A stretch of DNA of 9,291 nucleotides from Bordetella parapertussis (GTDB taxonomy: Bacteria; Pseudomonadota; Gammaproteobacteria; Burkholderiales; SG8-39), in contig CAMDRY010000095.1 of NCBI GenBank assembly GCA_945906975.1, forward strand, positions 1 to 9,291. The letters run 5' to 3'. Made by a program: the position numbers and the translations under genes. Position 1 is the first letter of the stretch; each line of letters begins with the position of its first letter. Shown here one piece after another: positions 1-6,292 of this stretch. Under the pieces are notes generated by a model. It was not told the origin of the DNA, ran no database searches, and was given only the letters and a program-made list of their open reading frames with translations.

Positions 1-510
1 TCGTCTGCCCCGGAGTCTACGAGCGGGGAGCAGTCTGCGGGCTCCAATAAGGTTTTTCATTTCAGTCGCGTTGGTAATCCGCTTCATATAAGAGGCATCG
101 ACAAGCCGGATGGCGAAGTGGTTTTGGTGCAAGATAAGACCGTAATCGCAGAGGAATCTGCGCACGAAAGCTCGGCCCAAAGCCCCGCGGCACTGCTTAC
201 GTTCAGCGCCGCAATTGAGGAGATGTTTTCTGCGCTCCCGATTCGCGATGAAAACTCCAATGAGTTACCAGAAGTTTTGGAGAGCATGCGGCATCTGTCG
301 GAAAAACTGCACGAAAAGCAGCAGATCGAAAAAAATCTGGCCGGCGTTGTCGAGGAAATAAGTTTCCTGAGGAAGATCCTTGATGAGCGAGTATTAGCCG
401 CGCAGGCGCGTGAAAAACAGTCGCTGGCGGCCAGCAAAGTCCGGGTGGAGCTCATGCAAGAGCTGGTGACTACGCTCGTGGCTCCCGGTGAAGTTCATCG
501 CAAAAAATGA
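1..510 (+). CDS. Hypothetical coiled-coil protein, 5' end outside window
   Basis: I do not recognise this protein. The reading frame is open from the first base of the window with no in-frame ATG, so 169 C-terminal codons are visible and the start probably lies upstream. A GTG at 118 is possible but lacks a clear ribosome binding site. The first 35 visible residues are Ser/Gly/Glu-rich and then basic. From about visible residue 88 to 160 the sequence is rich in Glu, Lys, Gln, Leu and Ala with heptad-like spacing, which suggests a long amphipathic helix or coiled coil. There is no signal peptide or membrane segment in the visible part. The stop overlaps the start of the next gene as ATGA, so the two are probably translationally coupled and may act together. 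Base composition is lower in GC (27 of 60 bases in 301-360) than in the catabolic genes downstream, which suggests a different origin. Confidence 0.7.
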   Translation, partial: SSAPESTSGEQSAGSNKVFHFSRVGNPLHIRGIDKPDGEVVLVQDKTVIAEESAHESSAQSPAALLTFSAAIEEMFSALPIRDENSNELPEVLESMRHLSEKLHEKQQIEKNLAGVVEEISFLRKILDERVLAAQAREKQSLAASKVRVELMQELVTTLVAPGEVHRKK

Positions 511-1001
511 GAACGCTCAGGTCATTTGAGGTTTCTTTGTGGGTCGTTTTGGTCCATTGGTATGCGCTGGGTTTGCTGGTTTGGTTTGAATACACGCATG
601 CCGGTTCTGGATGGCTGGCTGATTTGCCGTGGGACTACTGGTTTGAAGAGCTTGTTGATGGTCTGGGTGGCGGCAAGCTTAGGGCTGGGACGCTGTTATT
701 GTTTCTTTTGCATGCGTTGATAACGCTTAGCGCGGTGGTGTTGACGTATATTTTTGCCAAAATCTCCGTTCATGCCATAGCCGAACTCTATAGAAAACGA
801 AAGAACGGCCTGAAAAGCAGCGACGCCCCGTCCTTGAGGTCCGCCTCAGTCGCCGCAATCCCCACAGTCGCAGATGTTGCAGAGGTCGCAGAGGTCGAGG
901 ACACCGACATACGCGCGTTTCTTATTGAGCGTCCCGAGTTGGAGGCGCGGATCGAAAATTTCAGAAGTCAGATGAGAAAAGTTTCGGGCATTTCGGGCTA
1001 A
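507..1001 (+). CDS. Small membrane protein with two transmembrane segments, unknown function
   Basis: This 164-residue protein is not one I recognise. Two hydrophobic stretches are visible, at about residues 9-27 (many Trp, Val and Leu) and 61-84 (Leu/Val/Thr-rich). They are separated by an acidic, Trp-rich loop. The N-terminus (Arg2, Arg5) and the segment after the second helix (Lys85, then an RKRK cluster) are basic, so both ends are predicted in the cytoplasm with a periplasmic loop. The last 80 residues are hydrophilic, contain a short Val-Ala-Asp/Glu repeat and end in a charged helix. The ATG overlaps the stop of the preceding gene (ATGA), pointing to co-expression with the coiled-coil protein. 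GC is about 50 percent by hand count in 541-600, unlike the downstream genes. A membrane anchor or an accessory protein of a mobile element would fit, but nothing in the sequence proves either. Confidence 0.7.
   Translation: MRTLRSFEVSLWVVLVHWYALGLLVWFEYTHAGSGWLADLPWDYWFEELVDGLGGGKLRAGTLLLFLLHALITLSAVVLTYIFAKISVHAIAELYRKRKNGLKSSDAPSLRSASVAAIPTVADVAEVAEVEDTDIRAFLIERPELEARIENFRSQMRKVSGISG
867..902 (+). repeat. 9-bp in-frame tandem repeat, four units
   Basis: Four degenerate 9-bp units (gtcgcagat, gttgcagag, gtcgcagag, gtcgaggac) run head to tail inside the membrane protein gene. They encode the tripeptides VAD, VAE, VAE and VED in its acidic cytoplasmic tail. Because the unit is a multiple of three, copy-number changes by slippage would keep the frame. 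Confidence 0.6.
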
Positions 1002-1088
1002 CCGGGTCTCTTTCACGCATGCGCTTCAAGCGCTATCGGGCGTATTGCTTATGATCTAATATGCGCCCGCTATCGATTAATGACAGAT

Positions 1089-1309
1089 TGGGGCGGCACA
1101 CGCGCGATGAGCCCCACAGGCGGTTGCTGTGGACTGCAGAACTGCGCTAAGTGCCTGAAATGAGACGAGTTGGGCGTGGAAGATGTCAGGGGCTATGCCC
1201 CATGAGAGGATTGTGAGTGTCCCCGCGCTGAAAATTGAAAACTCTTTACCGACGGGATAAAGGGTTTGCGTGCAAACGCATTTAAGGCCAGCGAAAGCTG
1301 GCTTTTTTT
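1089..1309 (+). ncRNA. Candidate structured RNA or leader ending in an intrinsic terminator
   Basis: This is a gene-free stretch with several stems in the same orientation. TGGGGC 1089-1094 pairs with GCCCCA 1111-1116. CAGGC plus GGTT from 1117 pairs with AACT 1140-1143 and GCCTG 1153-1157. GGGGC-tat-GCCCC lies at 1189-1201. CTTTA..TAAAG spans 1244-1262. TGCGT-GCAA-ACGCA spans 1267-1280. The last stem is a GAAA-loop terminator at 1287-1302. TATGAT at 1050-1055, close to an extended -10 (TG at 1046), could start a transcript, but no good -35 is seen. I could not match it to 6S, tmRNA, SRP, RNase P or a common riboswitch. It could equally be an attenuator leader for the hydroxylase gene 145 nt downstream, or the decayed end of a mobile element. 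Confidence 0.35.
1284..1309 (+). terminator. Rho-independent terminator
   Basis: A six-pair GCCAGC/GCTGGC stem is closed by a GAAA tetraloop and followed directly by seven T residues. Bases AAG before the stem can extend the pairing into the T run. It insulates the low-GC gene pair or the putative RNA from the catabolic block. Confidence 0.88.
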
Positions 1310-1340
1310 ATGCTGTGCTTTCAGGTTTCGCTCCCAAAAA

Positions 1341-1369
1341 TCGACAAAGCACGGTCTATGCGCTAGGCT
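1341..1369 (+). promoter_or_regulatory. Candidate sigma70 promoter for the catabolic block
   Basis: TCGACA (1341-1346, five of six matches to the -35 consensus) is followed by a 17-bp spacer and TAGGCT (1364-1369), a weak -10. It lies between the terminator and the hydroxylase start, giving a leader of about 75 nt. The rest of 1310-1453 shows no gene or other clear structure. The weak -10 would suit an activator-dependent promoter, but this is only a pattern match. Confidence 0.3.
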
Positions 1370-1453
1370 TTCGTTCCCTGCCGGACTTTCTGGGCTTGCG
1401 CCCGCTCCCGTGCCGGATTGCCCATTTTTCTCACAGCCACAGACCCCTCATTG

Positions 1454-2641
1454 ATGAAGACTGCAAATTCGAAAGAAATTCTGATCGCCGGCGGCGGTAT
1501 CGGCGGACTCGCGACAGCGCTGGCTCTGGCCAAACGCGGCCTGCGCGCACGGGTGATGGAGCGTGCGCCCGAGTTCGGTGAAATTGGCTACGGCATTCAG
1601 CTCGGCCCCAACGTCTACCGCATGCTCGATTTTCTCGGGGTGGCGAAAGAGGTTGAGGAAACGGCTGTTCACCCCGAGTTTCTTGTGCTCATCGATGCGC
1701 TTACCGACAAGGAGCTGACACGCATTTCCTGCGGCGAGACTTTCAAGGCCCGCTATGGTGCCGCCTACATGGTGGTGCACCGACGTGATTTGCATGGTGC
1801 CTTGCTCAAGGCCTGCCAGGCGGAGGAGGCGATTTCCTTGAATACGTCCAAGGAGCTCGTGAGCTTTGCCGATCACGGTAACGCGGTTAGCGCGAAATTC
1901 GCCGATGGAACGGAGTACGAGTGTGATGTGCTGATCGGTGCGGACGGCCTGCGCTCGAAGGTGCGCGAGGTCATCGTCGCGGACGGCGCGCCGCGCGTGT
2001 CGGGGCATGTGACCTATCGGGGCGTCGTGCCTATCGATCAGGTGGAAGATAAAACGCACTTCAACAACATGACCATCTGGGTTGGTCCGGATTTGCATCT
2101 GGTGCAATACCGCCTGCGTGGCGGCACTGTGCTGAACAATGTTGCCACAGTGGTCAGCAATAAATTCCGTCAAGGCAACAGCACCGACTTCGGCGGTCCG
2201 GACGAGCTGCAGGAGGTGTTTTCCCACACCACACCCAAGGTGCGCGAGATGCTGAGTTACATCGGCACCGACAAGAATTGGGTGTTGCATGATCGTGACC
2301 CGGTGCCCAACTGGACCCGCGGTAATGTCGCTGTTCTGGGGGATGCCGCCCATCCGACGCTGCAATATCTCGCACAGGGCGCGTGCATGGCCATCGAAGA
2401 CGGCGTTGTGCTGTCCAAGCAGCTGGCCGGGGCCGGTGGAGACTACAGTGCCGCGCTGAGCGCCTACCGGGATGCGCGCTACCTGCGCACGGCCCGGGTG
2501 CAGCTGACCTCGCGTATCTTCGGTGACATCATTCACACGCGCGGCGGCGCGCGTGATCTGCGAAACCATCTGATGGCGCAGCGCACCCCCGAAACCTTCA
2601 CAGAAGTGGACTGGCTGTATCGGGGCATCGACGTCGGTTAG
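1454..2641 (+). CDS. FAD-dependent aromatic hydroxylase, 3-hydroxybenzoate 6-monooxygenase-like
   Basis: This is a class A flavoprotein monooxygenase of 395 residues, close to the roughly 400 usual for 3-hydroxybenzoate 6-hydroxylase and salicylate hydroxylases. Visible motifs are the FAD Rossmann GGGIGG (residues 13-18) with the acidic Glu36 at the end of the second strand, the GADG motif at 162-165, and GDAAHP at 296-301 followed by the LQYLAQGA-type segment typical of the 3-hydroxybenzoate 6-hydroxylase branch. The EFGEIGYGIQLGPN stretch also resembles that branch. Such enzymes use NAD(P)H and O2 to hydroxylate a phenolic acid, for example 3-hydroxybenzoate to gentisate. I chose ATG 1454 because it sits just before the nucleotide-binding strand. 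A TTG at 1418 would add 12 unlikely residues. The Shine-Dalgarno sequence is poor. It is the first gene of the block. The true substrate is not fixed by the sequence; salicylate-type substrates remain possible. Confidence 0.88.
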   Translation: MKTANSKEILIAGGGIGGLATALALAKRGLRARVMERAPEFGEIGYGIQLGPNVYRMLDFLGVAKEVEETAVHPEFLVLIDALTDKELTRISCGETFKARYGAAYMVVHRRDLHGALLKACQAEEAISLNTSKELVSFADHGNAVSAKFADGTEYECDVLIGADGLRSKVREVIVADGAPRVSGHVTYRGVVPIDQVEDKTHFNNMTIWVGPDLHLVQYRLRGGTVLNNVATVVSNKFRQGNSTDFGGPDELQEVFSHTTPKVREMLSYIGTDKNWVLHDRDPVPNWTRGNVAVLGDAAHPTLQYLAQGACMAIEDGVVLSKQLAGAGGDYSAALSAYRDARYLRTARVQLTSRIFGDIIHTRGGARDLRNHLMAQRTPETFTEVDWLYRGIDVG

Positions 2642-2647
2642 CAAGCT

Positions 2648-3946
2648 TTGTTTCCGCCAAGGCCCACTGTGGCTGCCCCCGTCCGCGCAGCACCGACCGA
2701 CGCCGATTACCTGTCGCGCGATGAGGTGCTGGAAATTCTTGGCATCAAGCGCCAGACGCTTTATTCCTATGTCAGCCGCGGTTACATCCGCAGCGTCCCG
2801 CAGGCCGGAGGCCACGCCAGCTACTACCTGCGCGAGGACATAGAGCGGGTCAAGGCGAAGAACACCGCGCGCTCCGGCCACGGACCGGCGGCGGCGAGCG
2901 CGATGCGCTGGGGCGAGCCGGTCATTGTCACCAGCATCACGGAAATAACGGAGGAGGGGCCGCGCTACCGCAATCGCCTTGCGCTCGATCTTGCGCGCTC
3001 GCGTTGCTCGTTCGAGGCGGCGGCAGAATATCTGTGGACTGGCAACTGGACGGACGAGCCTGTGGTGTGGCAGTCCGCGCCCGCCCCGGCAGAAGTCCCC
3101 GACCTGCTTGCGGCCACGACGCGGTTGCATCCGCGCGTCCACATCCTGCAATTGCTGACGCAGGCAACGCTGTCCATAGGCATAGCCGAGGGGGGCAGTG
3201 AGCGCGTCGGCGGCAGCGGCACGCCGGTGCTGTCCGCCCGCCGGCTGATCCGCGCCCTTGCCGGCGTGTTCGGGTTTCTCGGACCGCGGAAGGAATATGT
3301 AGCGCCGCTGGCCGGCGAGTCTTTGGCGAAAAGCCTGGCACGCGCGCTTGGTCTGCCCTTGGAGCCGCTCAACATCGGCGCGCTCGACACGGCGCTGGTT
3401 CTGGTCGCCGATCACGAGCTCAATCCGGCCACCTTCGCCGCGCGCATCGCCGCCTCGGGCGGCGCCGACCTGCATTCGTGCATGGGCGCGGCTCTTGAGG
3501 TGCATTACGGCATCGGTCGCGGTTGTGACCGGGTTGAGGCCATGTTCATGCCACCGGCGGTGCCCAAGGCGGTGCTCGAACTGGTGAAGAGCCGGCTTGA
3601 CGCCGCGCAAACGCTGGTGGGCTTCAACCACAAGCTCTATCCGCACGGCGATCCGCGCACCCAGATGTTGTTGGATATCGCACGTGAAGCCGGCCGGGAG
3701 CGCAAAATGACCGGCAACATGTTGCTCGCTCTCGAGGATATTGAAAAGCAGTTCAAGGCCAGGCCGAGCATAGAAACCGGCCTTGTGGTGATTTGCCGGG
3801 CCCTTGGCTTGCCCGACCATACCGCCGGGGGGCTGTTTGCCCTGAGCCGCTCTGCCGGTTGGGTGGCGCATATTCTTGAGCAGCGTCTGGCCGGATTCAT
3901 GATCCGGCCGCGCGCCAAGTTCACCAGTCCCGTTCCGGGCCGCTGA
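2648..3946 (+). CDS. Helix-turn-helix/citrate synthase fusion protein
   Basis: This protein of about 432 residues has a MerR/excisionase-like helix-turn-helix at about 21-71 (LSRDEVLEILGI, QTLYSYVSRG) joined to a citrate synthase fold at about 85-420. Citrate synthase signatures include DHELNPATFAARIA, GFNHKLYPHGDPR with the conserved His328, and LFALSRSAGWVAHILEQ near the end. The other two classical catalytic positions look altered. Where the family has an HGGA-like motif, the sequence here reads HYGIGRGCDRVEA (286-298); ungapped alignment puts Ile289 at the catalytic His, although His286 is close by. The aspartate of the PNxDF motif is Glu376 (SIETG). It starts 6 bp after the hydroxylase stop with TTG at 2648; GTG at 2669 is an alternative, and neither has a strong ribosome site. 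It may condense acyl-CoA with a 2-oxoacid, or act as an effector-sensing DNA-binding protein. Numbering uses the TTG start. Confidence 0.85.
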   Translation: MFPPRPTVAAPVRAAPTDADYLSRDEVLEILGIKRQTLYSYVSRGYIRSVPQAGGHASYYLREDIERVKAKNTARSGHGPAAASAMRWGEPVIVTSITEITEEGPRYRNRLALDLARSRCSFEAAAEYLWTGNWTDEPVVWQSAPAPAEVPDLLAATTRLHPRVHILQLLTQATLSIGIAEGGSERVGGSGTPVLSARRLIRALAGVFGFLGPRKEYVAPLAGESLAKSLARALGLPLEPLNIGALDTALVLVADHELNPATFAARIAASGGADLHSCMGAALEVHYGIGRGCDRVEAMFMPPAVPKAVLELVKSRLDAAQTLVGFNHKLYPHGDPRTQMLLDIAREAGRERKMTGNMLLALEDIEKQFKARPSIETGLVVICRALGLPDHTAGGLFALSRSAGWVAHILEQRLAGFMIRPRAKFTSPVPGR

Positions 3947-3988
3947 AGCGGGCAGGTTTCGCATCGGCGGCCTTCCAGTCGATTGCCT

Positions 3989-4002
3989 AATCAAGCTTGA
4001 TT
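3989..4002. promoter_or_regulatory. Perfect 14-bp palindrome, candidate operator
   Basis: AATCAAGCTTGATT is a perfect inverted repeat with no central gap, in the 120-bp gap between the citrate-synthase fusion gene and the aldolase gene. Its right half contains the candidate -35 box (TTGATT, 3997-4002) of the promoter described next, the usual position for a repressor or a MerR-like regulator. Confidence 0.45.
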
Positions 4003-4026
4003 CAACCCTGTTGCGATGCCTAAACT
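3997..4026 (+). promoter_or_regulatory. Candidate internal promoter before the aldolase gene
   Basis: TTGATT (3997-4002) and TAAACT (4021-4026), each four of six matches to consensus, are 18 bp apart. Transcription would begin near 4033, leaving a short leader that includes the GGAGGAG ribosome site at 4054-4060. A start there rules out ATG 4016 as the initiation codon of the aldolase. Confidence 0.4.
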
Positions 4027-4066
4027 ACGTCCTGTAATGCCCCGTTCGAGGGCGGAGGAGATTGCA

Positions 4067-4867
4067 ATGGGTAAGGCTGAAAAAGAGTTGGGTCTGACTT
4101 TGGCTGCCGATGGACTGAAGTGGCCCGACATGCCGGTGTTTGCGACCAAGCTGGACGAGCGCCTGCACCGCAAGCAGCGCCTCGCCGCCGCCTACCGGAT
4201 CTTTGCGCATTACGGCCTCAATTACGGCGTTGGCGGACACATCACGGTACGCGACCCGATCCTGACTGATCATTTCTGGGTGAATCCGCTGGCGGTTGAT
4301 TTCAGCCGTATTTGCGTCTCCGACTTGATCCTTGTCAATCACGCCGGCCAGATTGTCGAGGGCACGCGGACCATTAACGCCGCCGCGTATGCCATTCATT
4401 CGAGCATCCACAGGGCGAGGCCCGATGTCGACGCAGCGGCCCATTCGCATTCACGTTTTTCCACAACCTTTGCGTCGCTGGGAAAAATGCTGCCCGCAAT
4501 CACGCAGGAGGCCTGTTCCTTTTATAAGGATCACGCGCTCTACGACGGCTACGGTGGGGTTGCCGCCGATGTGTCGGAGGGCGACATGATTGCGCAAGCG
4601 CTCGGCCCCCACAAGGCGGTGATCTGTCGCAACCACGGCGCCTTCACCGTCGGCCACACGGTGGAGGAGGCGGTGTTCTGGTTTCTGCGCATGGAGCGCG
4701 CCTTCGAGCAAACCCTGATGGCCTGGTCGGCCGGGACGCCGGTCCAGATCGACGACGCCACCGCATCGCTCGCCGCGCGCCAGGTCGGCTCGCACAAGTC
4801 GGGTTGGTACAGCCTGACACCGCTGATGGACAAGATACTCGCCGAGCAGCCGGATCTGCTTGACTGA
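4067..4867 (+). CDS. Class II aldolase/adducin-family aldolase or decarboxylase
   Basis: This metal-dependent class II aldolase-fold enzyme has 266 residues from the chosen start. The family splits phosphorylated sugars by retro-aldol cleavage or, in degradation pathways, decarboxylates hydroxylated ring acids; examples are the 3,4-dihydroxyphthalate decarboxylase and a pyridine-dicarboxylate decarboxylase of vitamin B6 breakdown. Metal-binding residues visible are His126 and His128 (AAAHSHS) and His190 (RNHG). Their spacing matches His92/His94/His155 of fuculose-1-phosphate aldolase. The GVGGHITVRDP motif at the N-terminal domain is also typical. ATG 4067 was preferred because GGAGGAG stands six bases upstream; ATG 4016 and 4037 have no such site and lie upstream of the predicted transcript start. 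Next to a Rieske oxygenase a decarboxylase role is the better guess, but no residue seen here settles aldolase versus decarboxylase. Confidence 0.86.
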   Translation: MGKAEKELGLTLAADGLKWPDMPVFATKLDERLHRKQRLAAAYRIFAHYGLNYGVGGHITVRDPILTDHFWVNPLAVDFSRICVSDLILVNHAGQIVEGTRTINAAAYAIHSSIHRARPDVDAAAHSHSRFSTTFASLGKMLPAITQEACSFYKDHALYDGYGGVAADVSEGDMIAQALGPHKAVICRNHGAFTVGHTVEEAVFWFLRMERAFEQTLMAWSAGTPVQIDDATASLAARQVGSHKSGWYSLTPLMDKILAEQPDLLD

Positions 4868-4904
4868 CTCCGGCCTGACCCCTGTGTGAGCCGAGTCTGA
4901 CCCT
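4864..4904 (+). repeat. Three CTGAC-type repeats at helical spacing
   Basis: CTGACTCC, CTGACCCC and CTGACCCT begin at 4864, 4875 and 4897, that is 11 and 22 bp apart (one and two helical turns), at the end of the aldolase gene and in the 81-bp gap before the dioxygenase. This could be a regulator site or coincidence. The rest of the gap shows no terminator. Confidence 0.25.
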
Positions 4905-4948
4905 TCCCCGAGCTGAGCTGCGCTAACGTAACGCGACGAGACACGACC

Positions 4949-6292
4949 ATGGATATGAGCAATATCAAAAATTATATAGACGACCGCCCGGCAGACGGTG
5001 TGTTCCGGGTACACAAGGACGTGTATTCGGATCCGCAGTTGTTCGAACTCGAAATGAAATACATTTTCGAGCGAACCTGGTCGTTCATCGGGCATGAGTC
5101 GCAAATACCCAAGCCCCATGACTGGGTCGCCACGCACATCGGCCGCGTGCCGGTGCTCGTTTCGCGCGACGCCAAGGGCAAGGTTGGCGCCTTCCTCAAC
5201 GCCTGCCGCCACAAAGGCGCCCGGCTGACGCGAACCGAAAGCGGTAACCGTAAATTTCACGTCTGCCCCTACCACGGCTGGGCTTATGGCTCGGACGGTC
5301 GCAGCGCGGACGTCAAGGACAAGAAAGACGGCTGCTACACGCCGGCCTTCGACAAGGATTCGCACGACCTCGTGCCGCTGGCGCGCGTGGCCTCGTACAA
5401 GGGCCTGTTGTTCGGCAGCCTCTCCGCGGACGTCCCCGAGCTCACTGATTTTCTCGGAGAACTGCGTTTTTTCATCGACCTTGCGATGGAGCAGGGCGAG
5501 CACGGCATGGAGTTCGTGCCCGGGCGCATTGAATACGCCTACGATGCCAATTGGAAGTTGCAGCTCGACAACGGCACCGACGCCTATCACCTGACCTCCA
5601 CCCACACCAGCTTCCTCGATGTCATGGCCAAGCGCGCCACGGGCGAGGGCAACCAGGAAGCCCGGCAGTTTGACTGGCAAAAGCGGTTTTCCCAGCAGGG
5701 CGGGGATTTCCAGTTCGCCAACGGCCACACCGTCATCTGGCTTAACCAGGCCGAGGTGATCAAACGTCCGATCTACCCGGGCATCGAGGCCATTCGCAAA
5801 CGTGTCGGCGCCGAGCGTGCCGACTGGATGCTCAAGATGCGCAACATGTCGGTGTTCCCCAATATGCAGATCGCAGACTCGACTTCGTTGTTATTGCGGA
5901 CCTTCCGGCCGCTGTCGGTTGATCGCACTGAAATGCGCTACTGGTGTATGGCGCCCGTGGGCGAACCGCCGGCGCAAAGGGCGTGGCGCTTGCGTCAGTT
6001 CGAGGATTTCTTCAACGTCAGCGGCCTTGCCACGCCCGATGACACCGTCACCTATGAAACCTGCCAGGCAGGGTTTGCCGCCAATCAACTCGACTGGTTG
6101 CAGGGGCATTGCCGCGGTCTTGCTGCGATCGAGCAGGGGCCCAACGATATTGCCAAATCACTGGGCTTTAATCCGGTCGCAAGCCTCAAAGGCGGTTTTG
6201 CCGTGCAGTCTGAATCAGCCTTCCAGCCGGTTTATCGCGAATGGGCGAGGCTCATGCAGGCGGGCATATCCGGGGAGAAAGCCTATGTCTGA
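4949..6292 (+). CDS. Rieske aromatic-ring-hydroxylating dioxygenase, large (alpha) subunit
   Basis: The 447 residues match the size and sequence pattern of benzoate and anthranilate 1,2-dioxygenase alpha subunits, which add O2 across an aromatic ring to give a cis-diol or, for anthranilate, a catechol. The Rieske [2Fe-2S] ligands are Cys86-X-His88 and Cys106-X2-His109 (CRHKG and CPYHGW). The mononuclear iron site is seen as Asp211-X2-His214-X4-His219, where Asp211 is the expected electron-transfer bridge between subunits, and Asp353 in FEDFFNVSG is the likely third ligand. FELEMKYIFERTW and HESQIP are typical of the benzoate-type N-terminus. ATG 4949 and ATG 4955 are both possible starts and neither has a strong ribosome site. 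The gene overlaps the beta subunit gene by 8 nt. No reductase or ferredoxin gene follows, so electrons must come from a protein encoded elsewhere. Substrate unknown; an aromatic carboxylate is likely. Confidence 0.93.
   Translation: MDMSNIKNYIDDRPADGVFRVHKDVYSDPQLFELEMKYIFERTWSFIGHESQIPKPHDWVATHIGRVPVLVSRDAKGKVGAFLNACRHKGARLTRTESGNRKFHVCPYHGWAYGSDGRSADVKDKKDGCYTPAFDKDSHDLVPLARVASYKGLLFGSLSADVPELTDFLGELRFFIDLAMEQGEHGMEFVPGRIEYAYDANWKLQLDNGTDAYHLTSTHTSFLDVMAKRATGEGNQEARQFDWQKRFSQQGGDFQFANGHTVIWLNQAEVIKRPIYPGIEAIRKRVGAERADWMLKMRNMSVFPNMQIADSTSLLLRTFRPLSVDRTEMRYWCMAPVGEPPAQRAWRLRQFEDFFNVSGLATPDDTVTYETCQAGFAANQLDWLQGHCRGLAAIEQGPNDIAKSLGFNPVASLKGGFAVQSESAFQPVYREWARLMQAGISGEKAYV

Noticed and set aside
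1075..1309. 6S RNA, tmRNA, retron or type III antitoxin RNA
   Set aside because: No large bulged central stem of 6S type, no tRNA-like ends, no reverse transcriptase or long msd-like hairpin, and no tandem repeats.
1266..1581. Short + strand frames starting with TTG/ATG in the terminator region
   Set aside because: They run through the terminator hairpin and into the hydroxylase gene in another frame, with no ribosome site or protein-like composition.
1448..3994. 848-codon open frame on the minus strand opposite the hydroxylase and fusion genes
   Set aside because: Its translation is Arg/Gly/His/Gln-rich without domain motifs, and it lies opposite two genes with clear family motifs. High-GC codon bias readily keeps such antisense frames open. 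Its length is striking, but there is no other sign that it is coding.
4451..5728. 425-codon minus-strand open frame opposite the aldolase and dioxygenase alpha genes
   Set aside because: Same explanation: it mirrors well-supported + strand genes and shows no recognisable protein pattern.
5802..6284. N-terminal extension of the dioxygenase beta subunit
   Set aside because: This part of the open frame overlaps the conserved alpha subunit in another frame. The beta family length and the ribosome site fit ATG 6285.
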